Assembly: GCA_020726085.1 (NCBI GenBank)
Contig: DYTG01000001.1
Location: 32,063-42,333 of the forward strand
From: Sulfurovum sp.
GTDB taxonomy: Bacteria > Campylobacterota > Campylobacteria > Campylobacterales > Sulfurovaceae
DNA: 10,271 nt
Reading direction: 5' to 3'
Of this stretch, positions 1 to 6,979 are shown piece by piece. The stretch's first letter is position 1. Every line of letters starts with the position of its first letter. Made by a program: the position numbers and the translations under genes. A model generated the notes under the pieces. That model was given only the letters and a program-made list of their open reading frames with translations, did no database searches and was not told the origin of the DNA.

Positions 1-278
1 GTAACGGTAACGGTTGAACTTCCGATGGTCGTAGGTGTCCCCGTAATCAATCCACTTTGTGAAATTGACAAATCACTGTTTCCACTAAGTGTGTAGGTCA
101 AGGAGTCGCCATCAGGGTCACTTGCATTGGTTTGGATATTGAGTGATGCTCCCAAAAAAATAGTTTGATCAGACACATCATTCAACAAAGGTTTTTGATT
201 AGCCGCCATCAAACTTTGCGGTAGTGCCATAAAGATTAACAGTAGTAATAGTTTATAAATTTTATGATAGGTTTTCAT
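1..278 (-). CDS. Secreted protein with cadherin-like repeat (N-terminal part)
   Basis: This is the first 92 codons of a gene that runs off the left edge of the window. The protein starts with a clear Sec signal peptide: a basic start (MKTYHK), a hydrophobic core LLLLLIF and a likely cleavage site after LMA near residue 25. The mature part (about residues 28-92) reads NDVSDQTIFLGASL, then SDPDGDSLTYTLSG near 53-66, then GLITGTPTTIGSSTVTV. This pattern (acidic DPDGD, LTY.LSG, G.ITGTPT..G) is typical of dystroglycan/cadherin-like Ig-fold repeats (He_PIG/CADG type), usually present in tandem in large exported or surface proteins. I chose ATG at 278 because AAGGA lies 7 nt upstream; a second ATG at 281 is directly adjacent and possible. 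The full length, the number of repeats and the function (adhesion or matrix) cannot be seen from this fragment. Confidence 0.75.
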   Translation of the reverse strand, partial: MKTYHKIYKLLLLLIFMALPQSLMAANQKPLLNDVSDQTIFLGASLNIQTNASDPDGDSLTYTLSGNSDLSISQSGLITGTPTTIGSSTVTV

Positions 279-324
279 CATAAATTCCTTTCAAAAGTTT
301 TTTATAGCCCCTAGGCTTGATTTA

Positions 325-340
325 GACAAATGGTTTGCCA
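325..340 (-). promoter_or_regulatory. Possible sigma-54 promoter of the secreted cadherin-like gene
   Basis: Read on the minus strand, the bases are TGGCAAACCATTTGTC. This keeps the TGGCA of the -24 element and the TTG of the -12 element with the correct 10-base spacing between the GG and the second dinucleotide. The last conserved C is replaced by T (GT instead of GC), which weakens the match. Transcription would start near 313, leaving a 5' leader of about 35 nt before the start at 278. In Campylobacterota sigma-54 mainly drives flagellar and surface genes. An alternative sigma-70 -10 box, TAGAAT, lies at 352-347 on the same strand. The assignment is tentative. Confidence 0.3.
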
Positions 341-417
341 CGCTTTATTCTAGTTTATTTTACAATGATATGGATTAATTGGTACTTAAAATGGTATTTT
401 TAATTTTAAAAAGTTAT

Positions 418-2226
418 TTAAGATAGTTTTAACATTTTTTGCACTTTGGCGACTATCTCCTCATCATTGACAAGGTCTAGCCAGACGAATTGCTCTCCGC
501 TTTGGTTTTTGCCCTCCAAAATATCACCGCTGTTGCGGTATTGGAGATCAAGCCTTGATATGTCAAATCCGCTAAAGGTTTGCGCAAAGGCTTCTAAACG
601 CTTATTGGGTAAATGGTTGGAGTAGAGATAGCACCAACTTTTTAGCCCATTTCGCCCCACCCTACCCCGAAGCTGGTGAAGCGTCGCCAGTCCCAACCGC
701 TCCGCACCGACGATAACGACAAGCGTAAGATTTGGCAACGAGATACCTACTTCTATAACGGTAGTCGCCAATAGTATCTTGCCTTGTTCTCGAAACTCCA
801 AAAGCACACCCTCTTTGTTTTTGTCTTTGCCGTGCGTTACATAAACTCCCTCAAATCGTTTACGCCAAAACTCCTCACTCTCTTGAAGCGACTGATAGGC
901 AATGGCTTCGCTGGCTTCTACAAGTGGATAGACGATAAGGACTTGATGGTTTGCCATTATCTCCTCTTGGATATGAACCAAAAGTTTTTTGAAATGCTCT
1001 TTGGAAATCGTAACGGTGGTAATATCCTTTTCAAAAGGTGTTGTCGTTATCAAAGAGACATCAATGAAAGTAGAGTTTATCATCGCTTGGGTACGAGGGA
1101 TAGGCGTAGCCGAAAACTGCAAATAGTGAGGACGACGCCCACCTTGACTCATCATATTCTCAAGCAATCGGCGTTGATTTGAACCAAAGCGGTGCTGCTC
1201 ATCGACCATTATCAAAGCCACTTGGGGCAAATTGTCACAGTAAAGCAATGCGTGTGTACCGATGATAAAGTCAAATTGAGCCAAATCCTGCGACTCTTTG
1301 ATGCTTTGCATGACAAGAGCGATTGTGAGTGTGGGAAGATATCGGGTGGCTTCTTCGTAGATTTGTTGAGCCAATATCGACGTAGGTGCCATCAAAATAG
1401 AGCCATTATGCCCTGCTATCATCGCACTTGCCAAAATCACCATCGTTTTACCACTTCCTACATCGCCTACTATCATACGCCGTGCTGCTTTGGTCGATGA
1501 GGCGAGATCGTTGCGTATTTGGGCAATGATTTGGCGTTGTTCAAGGGTGAGGCAAAATGGCAAAGCTTGTACAAAAGGCTCAATAGCACCATCCAATGCC
1601 CTAAGTGGCGTATAGTTTCGCTTTTTTTTGGAGAGTTTTTTGATATGGTTGTACGCCTCGACGTATTTAAGCGTCTCTACGATAGGCGATGCAAAGCCCC
1701 TCTCCTCCACAATCCCATCCAAAGAACTAGGAAAGTGCAACGAGAGGAGACGATTGGCATGAATAGGCTCCAATCCCTCATCTGTTAGGGCTTCGTAGGT
1801 CACATACTTCTCTATCAAATAGCGTATTTCACTGGTTTTGAGTTCACTTTTGTATGAGGGAATGACGGTACTGGGATTGTTAATCACTTTGGGTTGAGAG
1901 ATTTGCAAAAAAGCGTTGTAGGTTTCGAGTTTGCCTTGAATGATATGCGTAGCATGAGGCTTGAAAGCGTTGAAATGATAGGGAGTTGGGCGAAAAAAGA
2001 TCGCTTGAAGATGTATCTTAAAGTTAGGTAACCAACAGCGAACAACCCATCTGCCGTTGCGTAAATGGGTCTCTTGGACTTCTATTTCAAGCGTATGAAC
2101 TTTGCCCACTTCAAGCGTTTGCGAAAGATGCCTATCACTGTAACGAAGCGGGACACACAATGCCAAATCCAACAACGAAGAGGCTTTGAGCTTGGCAAAG
2201 AGAGCTTTATCGTCGTCAGATTTCAT
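418..2226 (-). CDS. recG: ATP-dependent DNA helicase RecG
   Basis: RecG remodels stalled replication forks and branch-migrates Holliday junctions in the cytoplasm. The protein has 602 residues. The N-terminal part (about 1-200) corresponds to the wedge/OB region that grips the junction; it is shorter than in E. coli RecG (693), as expected for this phylum. The superfamily 2 helicase core follows: Walker A GDVGSGKT at 254-261, the DEQH box at 342-345, SATPIPRT at 372-379 and motif VI QLRGRVGRNG at 518-527. The C-terminal TRG-like motif that couples ATP hydrolysis to translocation is seen as RNSGDILEGKNQSG at 564-577, with N where many RecG proteins have R. The ATG at 2226 lies 10 nt after the M16 gene stop and has no strong ribosome binding site, so it is probably translationally coupled. 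Identity is secure. Confidence 0.97.
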   Translation of the reverse strand: MKSDDDKALFAKLKASSLLDLALCVPLRYSDRHLSQTLEVGKVHTLEIEVQETHLRNGRWVVRCWLPNFKIHLQAIFFRPTPYHFNAFKPHATHIIQGKLETYNAFLQISQPKVINNPSTVIPSYKSELKTSEIRYLIEKYVTYEALTDEGLEPIHANRLLSLHFPSSLDGIVEERGFASPIVETLKYVEAYNHIKKLSKKKRNYTPLRALDGAIEPFVQALPFCLTLEQRQIIAQIRNDLASSTKAARRMIVGDVGSGKTMVILASAMIAGHNGSILMAPTSILAQQIYEEATRYLPTLTIALVMQSIKESQDLAQFDFIIGTHALLYCDNLPQVALIMVDEQHRFGSNQRRLLENMMSQGGRRPHYLQFSATPIPRTQAMINSTFIDVSLITTTPFEKDITTVTISKEHFKKLLVHIQEEIMANHQVLIVYPLVEASEAIAYQSLQESEEFWRKRFEGVYVTHGKDKNKEGVLLEFREQGKILLATTVIEVGISLPNLTLVVIVGAERLGLATLHQLRGRVGRNGLKSWCYLYSNHLPNKRLEAFAQTFSGFDISRLDLQYRNSGDILEGKNQSGEQFVWLDLVNDEEIVAKVQKMLKLS

Positions 2227-2236
2227 CGTGGTTGAG

Positions 2237-3532
2237 TTATTTTTTATCCTCTTTGGCGGTGACTACAGCAAAGCTTAGCTTGGCAATCTCGGGGTGTGAG
2301 GCGATGAAGCCATTGAGTTGCTCAAGAGTGAGCTTATCAATCAACTCCAGCTCTTGTTGGCTATAATCCAAAGGTTTGTCATGGTAGTAGTGATAAAAAG
2401 CTTTAGAGAGGCGTTGCGAAAGCGACTCATTTTTGAGCGGTTCTGATCCCAAAATATATTTTTTGGCTTTAGTTAGCTCCTCTTGTGTCACTCCTTTGGC
2501 GACGAAATCTTTTACCATCGCTTTGACGACATCAATCGCCTCTTTTTGCGACTCAATTTTAGTCTGCATTGCCCCTGTGAAGTAGTTGATGTAGCGATGA
2601 TTGACAAAGTAACAATAAGCACTATAGGCTAGTCCCCTTTTGACACGAATCTCCTCTATCATACGGCTTCCAAATCCACTTGCACCCAAAATACTCGCCG
2701 CTACTTTGGCTTTGTATTGATCTGTAGCGTTGTAATCGATAGCAAAAGGAGCTGCAAAATAGATATAGGCTTGTTGAGTTTTTTCGTAATACTCTTTGGT
2801 CTGCCCAATAGGCTTCATCGCAAACGTTTGGAGAGAGCTTGTATCACGCTTTGACAAAGGAGACAAAATCTTTTGGATACGTCCGCTAAGCTCTTCAAAG
2901 CTTATATCCCCACCTGCTACAACGACGACATTATTTAATGTAAGCGCATCAGCAATAAAACCTTTGACATCGTCGATAGTAATGCTCTCCAAACTCTCCT
3001 TTGTTCCAATCTTGGGATACGCCAAATATGTACCGTCAAATACCATCGCTTTGAGTTGGCGTGAGGCGACATAGTCAAAATCAGTTTTGTTTTTCTCGAT
3101 ACGTCCCAATGCTTGTTTGAGTACCTTTTGATACGCCTCTTGGGTGTAGTTGGGATCATTTAAAAGCTCTACAAGCAATGCAACGCCCTCATCAAAATAC
3201 TCTTTGAGCGATTCAACTTCGATACCAAAGGTCTCATCGCCGCTATTGACATGAAGCGTAATCGCCCTAGCATCAAGCTTTTGAGCAAAAGCAAAACTTC
3301 CCTCTTTGTGCGTTCCTTCATTGAGCATATCAGCACTAAACGAGGCGAGTCCTAGTTTGCTTTCATTTAAAAATCCGCTTTGGCGAAAAATAATCTGCAT
3401 CGACACCGTAGGAATATAATCGCTTTGTTCATAAATAACATCGACTTTGACTCCATTGATTTCAATTTGTTTGAGTTGTGCACCCATTAACCATCCTTGT
3501 AAAAATAAAATTAACACGAGTATCTTTTTCAA
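2237..3532 (-). CDS. M16-family peptidase-like protein lacking the zinc site
   Basis: The protein has 431 residues and begins with a Sec signal peptide (MKKILVLILFLQGWLMGA), so a periplasmic location is likely. The two-lobed M16B (pitrilysin/mitochondrial processing peptidase-like) fold is recognisable. In the N-terminal half, GLASFSADML at 61-70 aligns with the family sequence GLAHFLEHML. The HxxEH zinc motif is therefore replaced by S64, A67 and D68, and this chain should not bind catalytic zinc. The C-terminal half keeps the conserved R/Y region IEEIRVKRGLAYS (R296, Y303). That combination is the hallmark of the non-catalytic partner in heterodimeric M16B enzymes; an HxxEH-containing partner would have to be encoded elsewhere. 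The start is TTG at 3532, preceded by AAGGAG with 9-nt spacing. It is the first gene of an operon with recG. Its substrate is unknown. Confidence 0.9.
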   Translation of the reverse strand: MKKILVLILFLQGWLMGAQLKQIEINGVKVDVIYEQSDYIPTVSMQIIFRQSGFLNESKLGLASFSADMLNEGTHKEGSFAFAQKLDARAITLHVNSGDETFGIEVESLKEYFDEGVALLVELLNDPNYTQEAYQKVLKQALGRIEKNKTDFDYVASRQLKAMVFDGTYLAYPKIGTKESLESITIDDVKGFIADALTLNNVVVVAGGDISFEELSGRIQKILSPLSKRDTSSLQTFAMKPIGQTKEYYEKTQQAYIYFAAPFAIDYNATDQYKAKVAASILGASGFGSRMIEEIRVKRGLAYSAYCYFVNHRYINYFTGAMQTKIESQKEAIDVVKAMVKDFVAKGVTQEELTKAKKYILGSEPLKNESLSQRLSKAFYHYYHDKPLDYSQQELELIDKLTLEQLNGFIASHPEIAKLSFAVVTAKEDKK

Positions 3533-3581
3533 ATCGTTGCTCTCCTTAGATACTTATTTGATATTAAAAATTTAATTTTAT

Positions 3582-3587
3582 ATTATA
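3582..3587 (-). promoter_or_regulatory. Probable -10 box of the M16-recG operon
   Basis: The minus strand reads TATAAT here, preceded by GGC and followed by a long AT-rich tract. No convincing -35 hexamer stands 16-18 bases upstream, which is common for Campylobacterota sigma-70 promoters. The predicted start of transcription, near 3575, gives a leader of about 43 nt that includes the AAGGAG ribosome binding site of the TTG-started M16 gene. Confidence 0.5.
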
Positions 3588-3607
3588 GCCTATTTGCATT
3601 TAATAAC

Positions 3608-3632
3608 TCATTGCAAGGCACGAAGTAATCTA
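3608..3632 (+). repeat. Degenerate fragment of a dispersed TCATTGC..GAAG..AATCT repeat
   Basis: The stretch begins TCATTGCAAGGCACGAAG and ends TAATCTA. From memory it resembles a dispersed intergenic repeat seen in many bacterial genomes, of the form TCATTGCGAGG..GAAG..GCAATCT. In the usual element the ends TCATTGC and GCAATC(T) can pair into a hairpin; here the right arm has decayed to TAATCT. Only one copy is present in the window, so repetition cannot be shown from this sequence alone. Confidence 0.35.
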
Positions 3633-3780
3633 TTTTAATTTTTTTGCCACAAGCAACGACTTTGAATTTGGGTATTTCAAATCAGCAAAATCCATATATG
3701 ATAGGAATAAAGAGATGGGTTTTTCAGCAAAATGAATGGATACATTAGCATCAACTAAAGAGTTTTTTGATAGATTGTCT

Positions 3781-3808
3781 TTGAAACTCAATGATACTCT
3801 GCTATAAT
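3781..3808 (+). promoter_or_regulatory. Sigma-70 promoter of the trxB operon
   Basis: A perfect TATAAT at 3803-3808 is preceded by TGC, giving an extended -10 (TGcTATAAT). TTGAAA at 3781-3786 matches the -35 consensus at five of six positions and is separated from the -10 by 16 bases. Transcription would start near 3815, with a leader of about 53 nt before trxB. No operator or riboswitch-like structure is evident in the leader. This is the strongest promoter visible on the plus strand and probably serves the whole gene cluster from trxB to the radical SAM gene. Confidence 0.7.
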
Positions 3809-3867
3809 TTGATTTTCGATACAATCATTAAACTAAAAAATTCAAATAAACAATAGATGGAGAGAAG

Positions 3868-4809
3868 ATGTTAGATTGTGCTATTATCGGTGGAGGACCC
3901 GCAGGAATGACGGCTGGACTGTACGCTACGCGTGGTGGACTCAAAAATGTCGTCATGTTTGAACTAGGAATGCCAGGAGGACAAATCACGCAAAGTTCTG
4001 AAATCGAGAACTATCCAGGGTTTTTTGAACACGGTAAAACGGGTATGGATTTTATGAACACATGGCAAGAACAAACCTTTCACTTTGGACTTAAGCATGA
4101 GATGAAAAAGGTTGAACGTATAGCCAAAAGCGGTGAACACTTTGTCGTGAGTTTGGAAAGTGGCGAGAGTATCGAGGCTATGAGCGTGATTGTTGCTACG
4201 GGTTCGACCCCAAAACGAGCCAATTTCAAAGGCGAAGATGCGTTTTTTGGCAAGGGTGTGAGTACCTGTGCGACGTGCGATGGATTTTTTTACAAAAACA
4301 AACCCGTGACCATACTAGGTGGAGGCGATACAGCACTCGAAGAGGCACTCTATCTCTCTAATATTTGCAGCGATGTCTATGTCGTACACCGTAGAGATAC
4401 CTTTCGTGCTGCCCCTCCCACGCTTGAACGTGTCATGAAAAAAACAAACATTCACCTCATCACCGATAGCATCATCGAAGAGGCGTACGGCGGCATGATG
4501 GGGCTTGATGGTGTCAAAATCAAAAACATCAAAACAGGCGAAATCACCGATATGCCTAATACGGGGCTTTTTGTCTTTGTGGGGCATGATGTAAACAACA
4601 GCGTACTCAAAGATGCCAACGGTGCGTTTATCTGTGCCGTTAATGATTGGGGGCAAGTGATTGTTGATTTGAGCATGAAAACCAACGTTGAGGGACTCTT
4701 TGTAGCGGGTGATATACGCATCGAAGCCCCCAAACAAGTCGTTTGCGCTGCAAGTGATGGAGCAATCGCCGCACTTCAAGTCATAGCCTACATTCAGGAG
4801 CGAAGTTAA
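3868..4809 (+). CDS. trxB: Thioredoxin reductase (NADPH)
   Basis: This flavoenzyme transfers electrons from NADPH through FAD and a redox-active disulfide to thioredoxin in the cytoplasm. The 313-residue length is normal for the low-molecular-weight bacterial type. Visible motifs in order are the FAD-binding GGGPAGMTAG near 8-17, the ATGSTP segment at 110-115, the redox pair CATC with cysteines 134 and 137, the NADPH-binding GGGDTALEEA at 151-160 with HRRDTFRA at 174-181, and the C-terminal FAD motif VAGDIR at 279-284. The presence of HRR.(x)FRA supports NADPH rather than ferredoxin use. The ATG at 3868 is preceded by GGAGAG. The stop overlaps the dapB start by one base (TAATG). No thioredoxin gene is adjacent. 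The gene is first in the operon, behind a strong promoter. Confidence 0.96.
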   Translation: MLDCAIIGGGPAGMTAGLYATRGGLKNVVMFELGMPGGQITQSSEIENYPGFFEHGKTGMDFMNTWQEQTFHFGLKHEMKKVERIAKSGEHFVVSLESGESIEAMSVIVATGSTPKRANFKGEDAFFGKGVSTCATCDGFFYKNKPVTILGGGDTALEEALYLSNICSDVYVVHRRDTFRAAPPTLERVMKKTNIHLITDSIIEEAYGGMMGLDGVKIKNIKTGEITDMPNTGLFVFVGHDVNNSVLKDANGAFICAVNDWGQVIVDLSMKTNVEGLFVAGDIRIEAPKQVVCAASDGAIAALQVIAYIQERS

Positions 4810-5576
4810 TGCTTAAAGTAGGAATAGTCGGCAGCACAGGACGTGTGGGGTCATTACTTATTGAGAATTTAGCCCACGATAGCGAAGCGATGCTTAGTTG
4901 CGTACATGTCTTTGATGAACTCAAAAAAGAGGTAGGAGCAGGAGTGGTTATCACCAACTCTATAGATGAACTACTCAACCACTGCGACGTTGTGATAGAT
5001 TTTTCTGCCCCACAAGCAACACAGGCGTTGCTTGAAGCAGCCCTTAAAAATCCTAAGCCTCTTGTGATTGCAACGACGGGTTTTACATCCCACCAACAAA
5101 ATCTTATGAAAGAGGTCTCCAAAGAGATGCCTTTGCTCTACTCATCCAATATGTCGGTAGGTATTGCTTTGCTCAAACAACTCGTCGAACGTGTTTCGCA
5201 TACACTCAAAGATTTTGATATAGAGATTGTAGAGCAACACCATCGCCATAAGGTGGATTCTCCCTCGGGTACGGCTATTACTTTGGGTGAATTTGCCGCC
5301 AAAGGGCGAGGCGTTGATCTCGATAGCGTACGCATTAGCGGTCGAGATGGGCAAATCGGGGCTAGAAGCAAAGAGGAGATAGCCGTTATGGCACTAAGAG
5401 GCGGTGATATTGTGGGTCGCCACACGGTAGGATTTTACAACGATGGCGAGTTTTTGGAACTCAACCATACCGCTACAAGTAGAGAGACCTTCTCAAAGGG
5501 TGCTTTAAGAGCTGCCAAATGGTTGATAGCTCAAGAGGTAGGATTTTATACGATTAATGACTGCTTGGGAATATAA
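4809..5576 (+). CDS. dapB: 4-hydroxy-tetrahydrodipicolinate reductase
   Basis: DapB performs the second committed step of the diaminopimelate/lysine pathway, reducing the DapA product with NAD(P)H in the cytoplasm; the pathway feeds peptidoglycan and lysine synthesis. The 255-residue protein starts with the nucleotide-binding MLKVGIVGSTGRVG. It has VIDFSAP at 62-68, ATTGFT at 88-93, and the signature EQHHRHKVDSPSGTA at 142-156, in which H144 and K148 correspond to the proposed acid/base His and Lys of the E. coli enzyme (H159, K163). The conserved late segments GRDGQIG (178-184), RGGDIVGRHTV (197-207) and LNHTATSRETF (218-228) are all present. AGGAG at 4796-4800 sits 8 nt before the ATG, inside the trxB end, so the two genes are tightly coupled. 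Confidence 0.96.
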   Translation: MLKVGIVGSTGRVGSLLIENLAHDSEAMLSCVHVFDELKKEVGAGVVITNSIDELLNHCDVVIDFSAPQATQALLEAALKNPKPLVIATTGFTSHQQNLMKEVSKEMPLLYSSNMSVGIALLKQLVERVSHTLKDFDIEIVEQHHRHKVDSPSGTAITLGEFAAKGRGVDLDSVRISGRDGQIGARSKEEIAVMALRGGDIVGRHTVGFYNDGEFLELNHTATSRETFSKGALRAAKWLIAQEVGFYTINDCLGI

Positions 5577-5585
5577 AGGATAGAT

Positions 5586-6953
5586 ATGTGTGCAATTGTT
5601 GGTGTTTACGGTTCGGATGAGGCTTCCAAAATTGCCTATTATGCTCTTTTTGCGATGCAACATCGTGGGCAAGAGTCTTCAGGGATTAGTTCAAGCGATG
5701 GGGTCAAAATCCATACTTTCAAAAAAAGAGGACTCGTTACAGAGATTTTTAATGAAGACTCTTTTAGGATTCTCAAAGGCAAAATGGCTATTGGTCACAA
5801 CCGCTACTCCACGGCTGGGAACGATTCTATCCTTGATGCTCAGCCCGTCTTTGCACGCTACAAACTGGGCGAAATCTCCATTGCACACAACGGCAATTTG
5901 GTAAACAAAAACGAAGTACGCAATGAACTCATAGCCAAAGGAGCTATTTTTCAAAGCGATATGGATACCGAAAACATCGTTCATTTGATCGCCAAAAGCC
6001 AAAAAGACTCTCTTGAAGACCGCATCAAAGATACCATCAACAAACTCACAGGATCCTATTGCCTTGTGATTCAAAGCCGTACAAAAATGTTTGCTATTCG
6101 TGACCGCTACGGCATTCGCCCCATGAGTCTGGGGAAGCTCAAAGAGGGGGGATACATCGTCGCAAGTGAAACGTGTGCTTTTGATTTGGTGGGAGCTACA
6201 TTTATCCGTGACATACGCCCAGGCGAGATGCTTATTTTTGATGGTGACAAAGAGCCACTATCGCAACAACTCTTTCCAAGCGACTATCGCCCGTGTGCTT
6301 TTGAATACATCTACTTTGCACGACCCGATAGCATCATCGATGGCAAAAATGTCTATGAGATGCGTCTTAAAATGGGACAAAGATTAGCTCAAGAAGAGCC
6401 TTGTGAAATCGACCTTGTCTTGCCCGTACCCGATAGTGGGATAGCAGCGGCACTAGGTTATGCTAAGGGACTGGGCGTAGGGCTTGAGATGGCCATTGTA
6501 CGCAATCATTATGTAGGGCGTACCTTTATCGAGCCTACCCAAGAGGTGCGAGACCTTAAAGTGCGTCTCAAACTCTCTCCTATCCAAAACCTCATCAAGG
6601 GAAAACGCATAGCCATTGTTGATGACTCTTTGGTAAGAGGAACCACCTCCAAACAAATCGTCAAAATGCTCAAAGACGCAGGGGCAGCAGAGGTACACAT
6701 GCGTATCGCAGCTCCCGAAATCAAATACCCGTGTCGATACGGAATCGATACACCCACCAAAAAAGAGCTTATCTCTGCCAACAAAACACCCGCTCAAATT
6801 AGCAAAAAGATAGGGGCAACGTCACTAGGATTTCTATCTATCGAGGGACTCAAAGAGGCTTTGGGCAACGATAGGGAGTACTCACTCGTAAGCTTCGATG
6901 GCAACTACTTTGCAGGGGGTAGCTGTGAATCTCCCTCGTGTAGTAGTCATTAA
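5586..6953 (+). CDS. purF: Amidophosphoribosyltransferase
   Basis: PurF makes 5-phosphoribosylamine from PRPP and glutamine, the first step of purine synthesis. The 455-residue protein starts MCAIVGVYG, so the N-terminal glutaminase nucleophile is Cys2 and only Met needs to be removed; there is no propeptide. The class II glutaminase motifs HNRYSTAG (71-78) and HNGNL (101-105) are intact. The PRPP-binding loop is VDDSLVRGTTS (345-355). C237 and C383, counted without Met, fall at positions 236 and 382, the numbering I recall for two of the Fe-S ligands of the Bacillus subtilis enzyme. The C-terminal cysteines are C447 and C452 in a C-terminus rich in Cys and Ser, so presence of a cluster is uncertain. 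AAAGGA precedes the ATG by 5 nt. No terminator follows; transcription probably runs into the ATPase gene. Confidence 0.97.
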   Translation: MCAIVGVYGSDEASKIAYYALFAMQHRGQESSGISSSDGVKIHTFKKRGLVTEIFNEDSFRILKGKMAIGHNRYSTAGNDSILDAQPVFARYKLGEISIAHNGNLVNKNEVRNELIAKGAIFQSDMDTENIVHLIAKSQKDSLEDRIKDTINKLTGSYCLVIQSRTKMFAIRDRYGIRPMSLGKLKEGGYIVASETCAFDLVGATFIRDIRPGEMLIFDGDKEPLSQQLFPSDYRPCAFEYIYFARPDSIIDGKNVYEMRLKMGQRLAQEEPCEIDLVLPVPDSGIAAALGYAKGLGVGLEMAIVRNHYVGRTFIEPTQEVRDLKVRLKLSPIQNLIKGKRIAIVDDSLVRGTTSKQIVKMLKDAGAAEVHMRIAAPEIKYPCRYGIDTPTKKELISANKTPAQISKKIGATSLGFLSIEGLKEALGNDREYSLVSFDGNYFAGGSCESPSCSSH

Positions 6954-6959
6954 GTTTGA
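6953..6959 (+). repeat. 7-bp direct repeat AGTTTGA, left copy
   Basis: The bases AGTTTGA begin at the last base of the purF stop codon. An identical heptamer lies at 8759-8765, where the HNH gene ends and the radical SAM gene begins. The two copies bracket the AT-rich ATPase-HNH pair exactly. They could mark the joint of an insertion, or be chance; 7-mers in AT-rich DNA recur often. Confidence 0.35.
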
Positions 6960-6979
6960 TAGGATAAAGGTTGATTAAT

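Larger units (their letters stand above)
3533..3867. other. Divergent intergenic region (335 bases)
   Basis: This spacer separates the leftward M16-recG operon from the rightward trxB operon. It contains a promoter for each direction at its two ends and a short degenerate repeat-like stretch near 3608-3632. A 64-codon reading frame on the minus strand (3824-3630) is open, but it begins with TTG, has no ribosome binding site and matches no family I know, so I do not call it a gene. The short frames on the plus strand in 3640-3808 are likewise unconvincing. The middle of the spacer (about 3640-3780) is unexplained and may be a decayed gene. Confidence 0.6.

Noticed and set aside
397..412. AT-only inverted repeat (7-bp arms TTTTTAA/TTAAAAA) after the recG stop, as a terminator
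   Set aside because: There is no GC stem and the hairpin would be weak; AT-rich intergenic DNA gives such palindromes by chance.
784..1788. Three open frames of 89-132 codons antisense to recG
   Set aside because: recG is unambiguous on the other strand with all helicase motifs; the antisense frames have no family features or ribosome binding sites.
3630..3824. 64-codon open frame on the minus strand between the M16 gene and trxB
   Set aside because: It starts with TTG, lacks a ribosome binding site, lies across the strong trxB promoter and matches no family I recognise.
4315..4779. 154-codon open frame antisense to trxB, and similar ones antisense to dapB and purF
   Set aside because: They are by-products of codon bias in well-identified enzymes; their translations show no recognisable domain.
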